Shown piece by piece: positions 34,563 through 43,744 of a stretch of DNA of 64,000 bases. The stretch lies in assembly GCA_965214125.1 (NCBI GenBank), contig CBDCBA010000034.1, positions 114,455 through 178,454 of the forward strand. The letters are read 5' to 3'. The notes beneath the pieces are model-generated. The model was not told where the DNA came from, did no database searches, and saw only the letters and a program-made list of their open reading frames with translations. The number at the start of each line of letters is the position of its first letter. Position 1 is the first letter of the stretch. The DNA is from CBDCBA01 sp965214125. GTDB taxonomy: Bacteria > Planctomycetota > Phycisphaerae > Tepidisphaerales > Tepidisphaeraceae. Position numbers and translations under genes: made by a program.

Positions 34563-35351
34563 TCACGATGCCACGCGGCGACGGACGGGGCGTTTGGAGC
34601 GCATCATGTCGGCGGCCGTGACGGGCTCGGGGGCATCCGGGAAGAGGCCGCCGGGGATTTGACCGACCGTCGCCGCCTTTTGTTGCTCGAGCAGGTTCGG
34701 CGTCAGGGCGCGGATCTTCTGCGCAAGCTCGTGCTGCTGGGCGAAGAGGGCGCGATTGACGCTGCCGATGGCGCGGTCGTCGCCGCGGTGGATGTCGCCG
34801 GTGAGGGTTCGGGCGATGCACCCCTCGATGCACGCCGACGCGGCCGTCTCGACCCACATGGCCCGGATCGTGACCGTCACCCCGCCGTCGCCGAGCGTCA
34901 GGAGGCCCCAGCGCGGCGGGATCTCCTCCTTCTTTAGCAGTCCGGCGGGCGCCATCACGTAGTGAAGCTGCGCCATCGGCGTGAGCAGGCAGCTCTTGAA
35001 CTTGCCGAGCTTCGCCTGGCCTCGAATCTTGCGATTGCGGCGGATGACACCGCGGTTGAACCAGTCCTCACGCTTGGCTCGCAAGGCGAGCGAGAGTTGC
35101 TTCTCATCGCGGCAGCAGTCGCGTAAAAAGTCGCCGCGGCTGGCCTTGCATTCGACGAAAACCGACTGGTGCAGCGTGGTCGGCACGCTGAGGTAGTTGT
35201 GGTACGCCCGGAACGTGCCGCTGCCGACGGCGTCGATGATGCCCAGCGGCGGCACCTTCACCTCGGCGGCGACGGCGCGATAGCCCTGGCGGAACATCCA
35301 CCGGCAGGCCTCTTTTTTCAGCGTCTTGTGAAGCTGCGTTTCGCCAGGCAT
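34563..35351 (-). CDS. PD-(D/E)XK nuclease-like protein (MmcB-like)
   Basis: A 262-residue protein; the ATG at 35351 has AAAGGA nine bases upstream and is preferred to 35447. The N-terminal half follows the PD-(D/E)XK order: Glu30 in AAEVKVPPLG, Asp40 in IIDAVG, then Glu67 and Lys69 in VFVECKASRGDFLRD. This resembles MmcB-like DNA-repair endonucleases and related phage proteins, including the later hydrophobic strand RWGLLTLGDGGVTVTIRA. The C-terminal 90 residues are helical and charged. A DNA-repair role is likely but inferred. No recombination genes are adjacent. Confidence 0.7.
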   Translation of the reverse strand: MPGETQLHKTLKKEACRWMFRQGYRAVAAEVKVPPLGIIDAVGSGTFRAYHNYLSVPTTLHQSVFVECKASRGDFLRDCCRDEKQLSLALRAKREDWFNRGVIRRNRKIRGQAKLGKFKSCLLTPMAQLHYVMAPAGLLKKEEIPPRWGLLTLGDGGVTVTIRAMWVETAASACIEGCIARTLTGDIHRGDDRAIGSVNRALFAQQHELAQKIRALTPNLLEQQKAATVGQIPGGLFPDAPEPVTAADMMRSKRPVRRRVAS

Positions 35352-35520
35352 CGCGGGCAGTCCTTTGCCGCTGGGGGGGAACACCAGTTGATGCGCGCCG
35401 TTCGGGCGCGCGGTCGAACACCTTACCAAACGTCCACCGTCCTTCAACGGTTCGCTTCAACCCGGCGTTGCACCATCCGTTCAGGACTGAGAACGCAATA
35501 TACGGTTCACGACTTGCCTT

Positions 35521-35583
35521 TAGCCGCCCCGCCTTGCGGGGCGCGTGGATGGTCACCTCGCGCCCCGCAAGGCGGGGCGGCTA
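35521..35583. repeat. Doubly palindromic element, TAGCCGCCCCGC family
   Basis: Two perfect 25-bp inverted arms (35521-35545 and 35559-35583) flank a 13-base loop; each arm folds alone as CCCCGC-CTT-GCGGGG. Ends are TAGCCGC and GCGGCTA, as in the elements at 32484 and 40978. The right flank CTAACGAGTAAGC resembles CTAACGAATCAGC after the element at 40978. Confidence 0.9.
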
Positions 35584-35642
35584 ACGAGTAAGCGCATTGT
35601 GTATCGCGTCCTGATGAGTAGCACTCGAATCGGAGAGACACG

Positions 35643-36497
35643 CTACCCGTGCCACTTTTCGATTAGCGCTTTCGTCCGCAGCACGCACTCGGCCTCGCTG
35701 ATGTCCTTGTCCTGCGTCATTGCTTCGATGCCCCACAGGCCGTCGTAGCCGGAATCGACGAGCAAGCGAACGGCGTGGCCGATGTGCTGCGTGAGTTTCT
35801 CGCCATCATCGGCCCACCGGGCACACTTGACGTGCAACGCCCGCGCCCGCGGCGCCAGCCGAATCCAGCCGTCGCCCTGGTGGCCGGGGGCGAAGTTGAA
35901 CGTGTCGAACAGCAGCCCGAGCCCGTCGACGTGATCGAGGATGTGCTCGACGACCTTCGGATAGCCCGCGCAGCCCCAGTGATTCTCAATCAGAATCTCG
36001 ATGTTCCGCTCCTTCGCGTAGCCGACGAGGTCGCGGTAGCCGTCAAGGATAATCGCCATCACGTCGTGCGGCACGTCCTCCTTGTAAACCAGCCCAGGAT
36101 CGAAGCGCATCTGCGACACGCCCAGCCGCTGGCCCGCGTCGATCCAGCGCTTGGCGAGGCGGCGTTGCAGGTCGCGCTTCCACGGCTCGTCGTCGTAGAT
36201 GTACGTCTGCTGGTCCGGCGCGCAGCACGCGAGGGCCATGCGGTGCCTGGCCGCGAGAGCTTTAGCGTCATCGAGCGCCGCGGTGTCCTGATCGTTCAGG
36301 GCGAGATCGACGTCCCCTTTCGCCTGGAACGCCTCCGAAGACAGGTTGCGGAACGGGTAGAGGTGTTCACCCCACGGGTCGGCCGCCTCGAAGCCACGGT
36401 CGGCGCACCATTGCAGGAATCCGTCGAGGTTCATGCGATCGTCGCGGAACGTGTGGAGGAAGCTGTAGCTCATGCAGGCGAAGCGCGGCGTACTCAT
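35643..36497 (-). CDS. Sugar phosphate isomerase/epimerase-like TIM-barrel protein
   Basis: A 284-residue protein of the xylose-isomerase-like TIM-barrel (AP endonuclease 2) superfamily. The ATG at 36497 is preferred to the GTG at 36506. Seen are ACMSYSFLHTFRDDRMNLDG at the start, FEAADPWGEHLYPF, RFDPGLVY, IEILIENHWGC (metal Glu), LGLLFDTFNFAPGH (Asp) and LHVKCARW, with YDGLWGIEAM (final Glu). The metal ligands of the fold are therefore present. Planctomycetes have many such proteins for sugar catabolism; the substrate is unknown. Confidence 0.88.
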   Translation of the reverse strand: MSTPRFACMSYSFLHTFRDDRMNLDGFLQWCADRGFEAADPWGEHLYPFRNLSSEAFQAKGDVDLALNDQDTAALDDAKALAARHRMALACCAPDQQTYIYDDEPWKRDLQRRLAKRWIDAGQRLGVSQMRFDPGLVYKEDVPHDVMAIILDGYRDLVGYAKERNIEILIENHWGCAGYPKVVEHILDHVDGLGLLFDTFNFAPGHQGDGWIRLAPRARALHVKCARWADDGEKLTQHIGHAVRLLVDSGYDGLWGIEAMTQDKDISEAECVLRTKALIEKWHG

Positions 36498-36581
36498 GGC
36501 GGACACTCTACCGGCCGCCCGCCTGCAAATCGCCCGCGCTCGTTGACGCCAACCCTGGCCCGCCTACACTGCCTACCCGAT

Positions 36582-36655
<74 letters not shown>

Positions 36656-36660
36656 TTGCC

Positions 36661-36735
36661 GAGTCGGTTGCGACGCACGTCGCAGCCGGCTCACCCAATT
36701 CCGATGCCGCCGCCAAGCTCGCTTGGCGGCGGCAT
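36661..36735 (+). terminator. Two tandem hairpins after the initiator tRNA
   Basis: The first stem (36661-36692) pairs 14 positions including two G-T. The second (36704-36735) is a perfect 14-bp stem, ATGCCGCCGCCAAG and its complement, followed by TTGCTT. The second is a likely rho-independent terminator. Confidence 0.8.
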
Positions 36736-36773
36736 TTGCTTACTGCGTGCGCTCCAGCGGGTAGGGTTGCACC

Positions 36774-37262
36774 ATGGCTTGGTCCCGACTCAGAACCCGG
36801 TGGCGGTCGCTTCTGGCCACGAGCGTCGCGTCGCGCGTCGACACGCACATGGCCGGCTACCGCCGCGCCTACGAGCAGCGAGGCCGGGCGTGGCTCACCG
36901 TCGACGGGATCACCGTTGTCTCGTTTTGCGAGTTCACCTTCGAAAATGCTTGGAGAACCGCAAGTCGGCGAGCGAACACCGCATGCTCTACCTTTTCCCA
37001 TGTCGGGTTGGAGCAGGTACGCGCGGAGGGCGTTTTGGACAAGTGCGATCTCCTAGACGCGATGGGAACCTGCATCGGGTCGCCCCCTGAAGCTCTGTTG
37101 GTGTCGGAGAACACCACGGTTCGCGCACTCGCAATGCCGGACCGTCGCGTCGGCAAGCGCCGGCTGAGGGCGGTCACCCATTCATCTGAGACGTCGCTGC
37201 TTCTAACGCTCTACCGGTTTCGTTGCCACGCGGAGGGTATTGCACCCGGTGCCGCTCGCTGA
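36774..37262 (+). CDS. SF0329-like conserved hypothetical protein
   Basis: A 162-residue cytoplasmic protein. The start MAWSRLRTRWRSLL, then SRVDTHMAGYRRAYEQRGRA, WLTVDGITVVSFCEFTFENA, and the ending VRALAMPDRRVGKRRLRAV with LLLTLYRFRCHAEGI are typical of what I know as the SF0329 family, whose function is undetermined. The pattern (basic N-terminus, ITVDG strand, C-terminal LDRRxGKRRL) is kept. It follows the tRNA and its terminators. The identification is from memory of the family and is moderate. Confidence 0.65.
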   Translation: MAWSRLRTRWRSLLATSVASRVDTHMAGYRRAYEQRGRAWLTVDGITVVSFCEFTFENAWRTASRRANTACSTFSHVGLEQVRAEGVLDKCDLLDAMGTCIGSPPEALLVSENTTVRALAMPDRRVGKRRLRAVTHSSETSLLLTLYRFRCHAEGIAPGAAR

Positions 37263-37305
37263 CGATCGCCTGAGGCCGCGCGTGGAACGCGGCCCTCACG
37301 CGCGA

Positions 37306-38640
37306 CTACTTGAGCAGGCGCTTTAACGACTCGGCGGTGCGTCGGGTGCCACCGCGTTGCTGTTCGACCACCCGCTGCCCAGCTTGGCCGACGGACTTGG
37401 CAGTGGACGGTTCATTCAGCCATCGCTCGAGGGTGCGGATCAGCTCGTCCGTGTCCTGCGCCAGCACGATGCCGCCGCCGGCGAGAAGGGCTTGCACGGC
37501 GGCGGCGAAGTTGCCGATGTAGCGGCCGACGATCGTCGGCTTGGCGAGGGCGCACGGCTCGATCATGTCGCTGCCGTGCTGCTTTTCGCCCAAATCGACC
37601 AGCGTTCGACCGACGACCACCAGATCGGCCAGGCTGTAGAAGGCGCGCAGTTCGCCCATCGTGTCGCCGAGCACGATCGGCGGGCCGCTCGCCTTGCCGC
37701 TGGGAGCCGTCACTTCGCCCGTCGATCGACGCATCACCGGCGCGACGGCCGACAGCAGGTCGGCCACTTCATCGAATCGATCGGGCTTGCGCGGCACCAC
37801 GACCAGCCGCAAGTTCGGGCGGCCTTTGCGGAGCGTTTCGTAGATGCCCGACAGCAGCGCCTCCTCGCCGGGGCCGGTCGAGCCGCAGACGAGCACCGTG
37901 TGGTCGCCCATGCCGAGCGCGCGCGGCTTGAGGCCGACGATCGCGGCAAGCTTCGCGTCGCCCTCCACCCGGTCGGCGATCTGGGCCGTGTCGAACTTCA
38001 TAGAACCGGCAACGCTCACGCGGTCGGCGGGCACGCCCAGATCGACGAACCGTTTGGCGTACGTCTGCTCCTGGGCCAGCACGGTGGCGAGGCGGGCGAA
38101 GGTCGGGCGGACGATCGGGCCCAGCCGCTTGTACCCGCGGAAGCTGCTGTCGGTCACGCGGCCGTTGATGACGGCGGCCGGGATGCCGCGGCCGGCGCAC
38201 GCCTTCACCAAGTTCGGCCAGACCTCGAGCTCCATTGTCGCCACCACGCCGGGGCGGACCGCGTCCAGGAATCGCTCGACCGCGGCGGTCGTGTCGATCG
38301 GGAAGCGAACGGCGTAGCGGCCGGCGGTGGCGTTGATGCCGAACAGCTCCTTCGCCCGCTTGAAGCCGGTGTCGGTTGTCGCGCTGACGACGACGACGAT
38401 GCCCGCCTCGTTGAGCGCTTCGACGAGCGCGGGCGTGGCGTTGACCTCGCCGACGCTCACGGCGTGCAGCAGGATGCACGGCCGGTCGCCACTTCGCTCG
38501 CTCACGCGGCCGTTGCGCTCGCGCAGGGCGGCGAGCACCTTTCGCCGGGCCTTGCCGCTGACGAGCAGCCAGGGCGTCGCGGCGGCGAGGCCAGCGTAGT
38601 AAAGGGCGTCAAAGCGGGAAAAAGGCGGTGGAAGTCGCAT
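37306..38640 (-). CDS. kdtA: 3-deoxy-D-manno-octulosonic acid (Kdo) transferase
   Basis: KdtA (WaaA) transfers Kdo from CMP-Kdo to lipid A precursor at the inner membrane, showing that this organism makes lipopolysaccharide. The 444-residue protein has the N-terminal anchor region (FDALYYAGLAAATPWLLVSG), ILLHAVSVGEVNATPALVEA with the catalytic Glu, VVVSATTDTGFKRAKELFG, MELEVWPNLVKACAGRGIPA, INGRVTDSSFRGYKRLGP and, in the C-terminal domain, VCGSTGPGEEALLSG and HGSDMIEPCALAKPTIVG. Length is typical. It ends with KSVGQAGQRVVEQQRGGTRR. Confidence 0.96.
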   Translation of the reverse strand: MRLPPPFSRFDALYYAGLAAATPWLLVSGKARRKVLAALRERNGRVSERSGDRPCILLHAVSVGEVNATPALVEALNEAGIVVVVSATTDTGFKRAKELFGINATAGRYAVRFPIDTTAAVERFLDAVRPGVVATMELEVWPNLVKACAGRGIPAAVINGRVTDSSFRGYKRLGPIVRPTFARLATVLAQEQTYAKRFVDLGVPADRVSVAGSMKFDTAQIADRVEGDAKLAAIVGLKPRALGMGDHTVLVCGSTGPGEEALLSGIYETLRKGRPNLRLVVVPRKPDRFDEVADLLSAVAPVMRRSTGEVTAPSGKASGPPIVLGDTMGELRAFYSLADLVVVGRTLVDLGEKQHGSDMIEPCALAKPTIVGRYIGNFAAAVQALLAGGGIVLAQDTDELIRTLERWLNEPSTAKSVGQAGQRVVEQQRGGTRRTAESLKRLLK

Positions 38641-38710
38641 AACAGGCCGTGCGCGCGCCCGCCCGGCGACTTAAGGTAGCGGCGCGGCGACGGCGGGTCG
38701 ATAATGGAGG

Positions 38711-39055
38711 GTGCGACCGCTCCTCCTTTGGCTTGCCGTGCTCGTGGTCGCCGCCTCGGGTTGTCGGCCCAGCGCGTCGCGGCGCCCGTTGCTGGATCAG
38801 GACCCGGTTTTCGTCGTTCCGGCGGTGAAGGAGGTGGCCCAGCAGGGGCCCAAGCGGGTGAGCCGCGGCGAGGCACGCAAGCTCATCGACCTGCTCGACA
38901 ACGACGACGCCGTTGTCCGCCTCAGCGCCGGCGAGGCCCTTCAAGAGCTGACCGGCCGCGACTTTGGCTTTCATTCCTGGCTCGGCCCGGAGGAACGCCA
39001 ACCCATCATCGACCGCTGGCGGCAATGGCTGGCGGGCGTTGAGGCGGGCAAGTGA
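38711..39055 (+). CDS. Small lipoprotein with one HEAT-like segment
   Basis: A 114-residue protein starting at GTG 38711. A lipoprotein signal (PLLLWLAVLVVAASGC) is followed by a linker and EARKLIDLLDNDDAVVRLSA, GEALQELTGRDFGFHSW, which looks like a HEAT repeat followed by a motif seen in many Planctomycete proteins. Its stop overlaps the GTG start of the GT87 gene by four bases, so they are co-translated. It could dock onto the envelope enzyme; no function is known. Confidence 0.75.
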   Translation: MRPLLLWLAVLVVAASGCRPSASRRPLLDQDPVFVVPAVKEVAQQGPKRVSRGEARKLIDLLDNDDAVVRLSAGEALQELTGRDFGFHSWLGPEERQPIIDRWRQWLAGVEAGK

Positions 39056-40980
39056 CACATCGCGCGGTTGATCCGCTCGTCCTCGTCGCGGGCGTTGCGG
39101 TGATGGCGTCGGGTCTCGGCCCGACCACGCTCGCGTGGCGCGGCGGATTCGTCCTGGCGTGTGGCGTGCTCTTCGCCCTGGCATTGGTGGCGCGGCGCGA
39201 TCCGACCTTGACCATCGGCCGCATCCTGGTCGTCGGCGTGCTGTTACGCCTGATTTTCCTGCCGATGCCGCTCGGTTTGTCGGGCGATGCCTGGCGGTAC
39301 CTGTGGGACGGCGTCGTGCAGGCGCACGGAATCAACCCTTACGCGCTTCGGCCGAGCGAACTCGCGCTGCCCGGCCCGTGGCGGGAGGCGCTGCTGCCCC
39401 GCTTCAACAGCCCAAGCTACTTCAGCGTCTACCCGCCGCTGTCGCAGATAATCTTTCTCATCGGCGGCGTCGCGGCGCGGCTGACGGGCAGCGTGTGGAT
39501 CGGCCTCTACGCGATGAAGCTGCCGATCGCGGTCGCGGAGGTCGCCGGGCTGCTAATGCTCGCGCGGCTGCTGCCGGCGCGGGCACTGATCCTTTACGCC
39601 TGGAATCCGCTGGTTCTGGTCGAGGCGACGGGGCAGGCGCATAGCGAGGCGTTGCTGGTTTCGCTGCTGGTCGGGTGCGTCGCGGCGTACCGGGCAAACC
39701 GCCATGGACTCGCGGGCGTGCTGCTGGCGGGGGCGGTTCACGTGAAGCTCTATCCGATCCTGCTGCTGCCGTTCCTGTGGCGGCGTACCGGCTGGCGCGG
39801 CGTTTGGCCGGCGGCGGTGGCTGGGCTGCTGATCGCCCTGCCGTACGCGAGCCCGGCGGCGCTGAATGCGGCGGAGTCGGTGCGGCTGTACGCCTCGCTC
39901 TTCGAGTTCAACGCCCAGCCGTACTTCCTGCTGCGCGATTTGGCGAACTGGCTCGACCCCTCGCCGCAGAACGTCGGCCGGACGATCGTCGGGCCGGCGC
40001 TTGGCGCCATGTTGCTGCTCGGCATGGCGGTCGCGTGGCTGCTCGATTGGCGACGAGGCTGGTCGCTTGACGTTGCCTTTCTCGTCGTACTCGGCCTGGT
40101 GATCGCGACGGCGACGACGGTGCATCCCTGGTATTTCCTGGGGATTCTCTGCCTGCCCACCACCCTGCGCGGCCCGGCGTGGGCGTGGCTCTGGCTGGCG
40201 ATGCTGTCGCTGGCGACGCACCTGCACTACGCCCCCGGCGGCGAACCATGGTCCGACGCCGCCAGCCGCCTTGCCTGGGGCGGGTGGGCGATGCTGCTGG
40301 TCCTTCCGGTGCTGTTGCGATGGGTGTTAAAGCGTCGCGCGGAGACGAAGGCGCGGCTCGTTACACGATTGCTCACCGACGCCGAAGCGGAAGCTTCGGG
40401 TTCTGCCCCGGACCTGAAGCTTCCGCTTCGGCGTCAACAGAACACTGAATTCAAAAGCCCACCGCTCACGCTCCTCGATCTCGGCTGCGGCGAAGGGTTC
40501 GTCGGTGAGGCTCTGTCGCGGCGCGGCGCCAGCGTCACGCTCGCCGACGTCGCCGACTTTCGCAGCGAGCGCGTCAGCCTGCCATTCGTCCACTATGACG
40601 GTCGCCACCTGCCGATGGGCGACGCGAGCTTCGACGCCGTTGTGCTCTACTTCGTCCTGCACCACGCCGCCGACGCTGAGCGATTGCTGGCCGAAGCCCT
40701 GCGCGTTGGCCGGCGTGTGGTGATCGTGGAGAGCGTCTACACCACCCGCTTCAACCGCCGCGTGCTGACGATCCTCGACACCCTCGCCAACCGTCTGCGC
40801 GCCGGTCGGATTATGGCGGACCAGGAGGAGTTTCTTCACTTTCGCCACGCTGAGGACTGGCGCACCCTTGCCACAACGCTTGGCGGCCGCGTCACGTCGT
40901 TCGAGCAATTCGGCCGCTTCCCCCACCACCAGGCGGCGCTGGTGATTGAAACGGCCGTGGTTCGCCCAGACGGTCGATAG
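39052..40980 (+). CDS. GT87-like mannosyltransferase fused to a SAM methyltransferase
   Basis: A 642-residue two-domain protein. Residues 1-430 form a polytopic membrane glycosyltransferase of the GT87/DUF2029 type: LPMPLGLSGDAWRYLWDGVV with the catalytic Asp, FNSPSYFSVYPPLSQIIFLI, ILYAWNPLVLVEATGQAHSE and GAVHVKLYPILLLPFL. Residues about 468-640 form a class I methyltransferase: LLDLGCGEGFVGEALSRRGA (motif I), VTLADV, PMGDASFDAVVLYFVLHHA. The linker (443-462) is encoded by a full palindromic element (40378-40435). The protein may transfer and modify a polyprenol-linked sugar, or two genes may have been joined by the element. The TAG stop begins another element. Confidence 0.85.
   Translation: MTHRAVDPLVLVAGVAVMASGLGPTTLAWRGGFVLACGVLFALALVARRDPTLTIGRILVVGVLLRLIFLPMPLGLSGDAWRYLWDGVVQAHGINPYALRPSELALPGPWREALLPRFNSPSYFSVYPPLSQIIFLIGGVAARLTGSVWIGLYAMKLPIAVAEVAGLLMLARLLPARALILYAWNPLVLVEATGQAHSEALLVSLLVGCVAAYRANRHGLAGVLLAGAVHVKLYPILLLPFLWRRTGWRGVWPAAVAGLLIALPYASPAALNAAESVRLYASLFEFNAQPYFLLRDLANWLDPSPQNVGRTIVGPALGAMLLLGMAVAWLLDWRRGWSLDVAFLVVLGLVIATATTVHPWYFLGILCLPTTLRGPAWAWLWLAMLSLATHLHYAPGGEPWSDAASRLAWGGWAMLLVLPVLLRWVLKRRAETKARLVTRLLTDAEAEASGSAPDLKLPLRRQQNTEFKSPPLTLLDLGCGEGFVGEALSRRGASVTLADVADFRSERVSLPFVHYDGRHLPMGDASFDAVVLYFVLHHAADAERLLAEALRVGRRVVIVESVYTTRFNRRVLTILDTLANRLRAGRIMADQEEFLHFRHAEDWRTLATTLGGRVTSFEQFGRFPHHQAALVIETAVVRPDGR
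40378..40435. repeat. Palindromic element inside the GT87-methyltransferase reading frame
   Basis: The left arm (40378-40405) is identical over 28 bases to the intergenic arm at 45644-45671 (GACGCCGAAGCGGAAGCTTC, then GGGTTCTG). The right arm (40414-40435) is inverted with one mismatch in 22. It is read in frame as DAEAEASGSAPDLKLPLRRQ without a stop, in the linker between two domains. Confidence 0.9.
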
Positions 40981-41053
40981 CCGCGGCGCAACGCGACGCG
41001 GTCGGACGCACTTGCAGCGACCTCCCGGACCGCGCCGCGTTGCGTCGCGGCTA
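40978..41053. repeat. Doubly palindromic element, TAGCCGCG family, second sequence variant
   Basis: Arms 40978-41003 and 41028-41053 match in 24 of 26 positions when inverted. The 24-base loop resembles the inverted loop of the copy at 32484-32557, so both belong to one family. TAG at the left end is the stop of the GT87-methyltransferase gene. Confidence 0.88.
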
Positions 41054-41075
41054 ACGAATCAGCCCGCGAAACACG

Positions 41076-42745
41076 CTAACCCGCCACCCGGTCCGCCTCG
41101 TCGAGCGTCGTGATGCCCTGTTCGGCGAGGTCGAGCACGTTCTCCTTCAACCGGCGGAAGCCCGTCTCTTTCAAGGTGCTGTACAGGCTCGCGGCGTCCT
41201 TGTTGCTCAGGATCGCGTCGCGAACGGGCTCGCTGATGTTGAGGATCTCGAAGACCGCCTTTCGCCCGGAAAAGCCCGTGTTGAGGCATTTCTTGCACCC
41301 GACGGCGTCATAGAGCTTCTTGAAGTCACGGCCGCCGATCTGCTTGTCGGCGTCGGTTGCCATGCGCGGGCGCTTGCAGTGCTCGCAGAGGCGGCGGACG
41401 AGCCGTTGGCTGACCACCGTCTGCAAACCGCTCGCCACCTGGTAGCTCTCGACGCCCAGATCGAGCAACCGAAAGACGGCCGAAACGCTATCGCGGCTGT
41501 GGACCGTGCTGAAGACCAGGTGCCCCGTCATCGCCGCCTGCGCCGCGGTGGTGGCCGTCTCGTTGTCGCGAATCTCGCCGACCAGGATCACGTTCGGGTC
41601 CTGCCGCAACACGCTGCGCAGGAGCGCCGCGAACGTGTTGCCCTGCTGTTCGTTCACCGGCTGCTGGGTGATACCGTCGAGGCGAATCTCGACCGGGTCT
41701 TCAATGGTGACAACGTTACGTTCCTTATTGTCGATCGAACGCAACATCGCGTAGAGCGTCGAACTTTTACCACTTCCCGTTGGGCCGCAGACCAGCAGCA
41801 TTCCTTCGTCCCGTCGCGTGATGCGGTCGAGCATCTGAAAGCTTGTGTCGTCCAGCCCGAGGTCCCACAGATACTGCGGCGCGTTGGCCGCGTCGAGCAC
41901 GCGGATGACGAGCTTTTGCCCGTACAAACCGGGCGTCAAGGCTCACGCGATAATCGACCCGCCGATCGGGCACCTTGCAGGCGAAACTGCCTTCTTGGAC
42001 GATGTTGCTCTTGGCGATGTCGCAGTCGGCGAGCACCTTCACGAGCGTCGCGAACTTGACGCCCGCCCCCTTCGTCAGCTTCGCAACGTCCGTCATCGAG
42101 CCGTCGACGCGCACGCGCAGGGTGTAGCCGTCGCTGCCGGGCTCGAGGTGGATGTCGCTCGCCCCGGTGCGAAAGCAGATCAGCAGCACCAGGCGCAGCA
42201 GCGTCACGGCCTCGCTCGGGGCGGCCGCATCCTTCTCCTCGCTGCGATCGAGCGCCCGCTGGCCGCGCGTTGTAAAGCTGCATGTCCGCCGGCTTGACGT
42301 TGCGCTCGGGAAGCTGACCCGCAAGCTGCGCCAGTTGCCGCGCGCTTTGGGCCGCCTCGAGTTTGTCGGCGCCGCCGGCCTCGTCCGTCAGGCGCACCCC
42401 CGCCGCCTTCGCCGCCGCGTCGCCGTTGCTCGACCCGTTCGTCTCGGCCTTGCCATCGCCCAGGTCGACGACGAACTTTGTCATCCCGATCTGCACCACG
42501 TCGCCGGTCCTGAGCCGCTTGCCCTTCTCGACCTTCTCGCCGTTCACGAGCGTTCCGTTGCGGCTGCCGAGGTCGCGCACGCCCAGCACGCCGCGCCGGT
42601 ACTCGACCACGGCGTGAAACCGGCTCACGCGGTCGTCCTTGTCGAGCGTAACGAGATTCCCAAGCTGCCTGCCGATGGTCACGGCCTCGTCGTCGAGCCC
42701 GATCTCCTGATCCTTTCCGTTAGCCGCGTAGCGGAGTGTCGCCAT
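41076..42745 (-). CDS. FHA-domain type II secretion/type IV pilus ATPase (GspE/PilB-like; two frameshifts)
   Basis: Corrected, this is a protein of about 556 residues. From the ATG at 42745 an FHA domain is seen (AVTIGRQLGNLVTLDKDDRV, SRFHAVVEY, LGSRNGTLVNGE), which binds phosphothreonine. A linker follows, then a GspE-type hexameric ATPase: GASDIHLEPGSDGYTLRVRV, the Walker A CGPTGSGKSSTLYAMLRSI, the Asp box EDPVEIRLDGITQQPV, Walker B VLRQDPNVILVGEIRDNETA, a His box (GHLVFSTVHSRDSV) and a C-terminal zinc site CEHCKRP with CKKCLNTGFSGR. Breaks lie near 42261-42266 and 41935-41942, each explained by one extra base. It powers pilus or pseudopilus assembly and fits the prepilin-like gene at 12217. 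The FHA fusion implies control by Ser/Thr kinases (inferred). Confidence 0.88.
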
Positions 42746-42863
42746 GCCGGGATGATATCGCGGGCGCGATCGCCGCGCAGGCGTGCAAAGCCGTTGCCCG
42801 GCGGATTCAATCTGCGAAGATGCCAACCCGTCGGCTTTTCTCGCCTCCCCAACCCGCCACACC

Positions 42864-43744
42864 ATGACTCCGCTCACGCATGACGACGTCGCTTTCTACC
42901 ACGAGCACGGCTACCTGCACATAGGCGGCGTCTTCACCGCGGAACAAACGGCCACGCTCAAGCGGGAACTGGACTGGATGATCCAAGTCTGGGCCAATGT
43001 CGGCGTCGGCTGGACCGGGCCGTGGCGTAAAGGCGCTCATGGATGTCGCGATCGAAGCCAAGAGCAAGCTGATCGCGATGCACGACTTGCAGTATTACTC
43101 GCGTTCCTGGATGGAGGCGGTCACGCAGGAGAATCTCGCGGACGCCATGCAGGCGTTGCTGGCGACCGCGGACGAGCCTGAGCCGCCGGTGGAGTTGCAC
43201 CACAGCACGATGCACGTCAAGCCGCCGGAGACGGGCCACCCGTTCCCGATGCACCAGGATCTGGCCTTTTACGACCACAGCGACGACCGCTACGTCGACG
43301 TGCTCGTCCACCTCGGACGACACGAGCCACGAGAACGGCGAGATCCGCTTCGTCGACGGCTCCCACAAGCTAGGCCGGCTCGAGCACATCACGCGCTGGG
43401 CCAACGACGACGGCAAGGAGGAAGGCTGCACGCCCCACCTGCCGTGGGCGGACTTCCCCCTGGAGGACACGGTTCCCGTGCCGGCCAAGGCGGGGGACGT
43501 GGTCGTCTTCAACATCCTGACGATCCACGGCAGCCACATGAACCAGACCGACGAGATGCGCCGCCTCGTCCGCGTCGGTTACAAGCACCCGCTGAACATG
43601 CAGACGCGCGGCCAGAGCGCCGGGAGGCCCAACCTGATGGTTAAAGGACAACGGCCGCGCCGCGACGGCCAGGTGCTCTACAGCACCGAGTGTCACGGCA
43701 CGGCCGACATCCGTGAGGAGGACGCGGTCCTGGCCCTCAAGTAG
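42864..43744 (+). CDS. Phytanoyl-CoA dioxygenase family protein (two frameshifts)
   Basis: A corrected protein of about 293 residues of the Fe(II)/2-oxoglutarate PhyH family. It starts TPLTHDDVAFYHEHGYLHIG, a typical PhyH opening. After a shift at the AAA run 43029-43031 it continues ALMDVAIEAKSKLIAMHD to HPFPMHQDLAFYDHSDDR (metal His and Asp: HxD). After a second shift near 43315 it reads SHENGEIRFVDGSHKLGRLE and FNILTIHGSHMNQTDEMRRL (second His and 2-oxoglutarate Arg). Each shift is one extra base, so the gene is likely intact in the cell. The substrate is unknown; PhyH-like enzymes hydroxylate many small molecules. It converges on metG with tail overlap. Confidence 0.85.
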
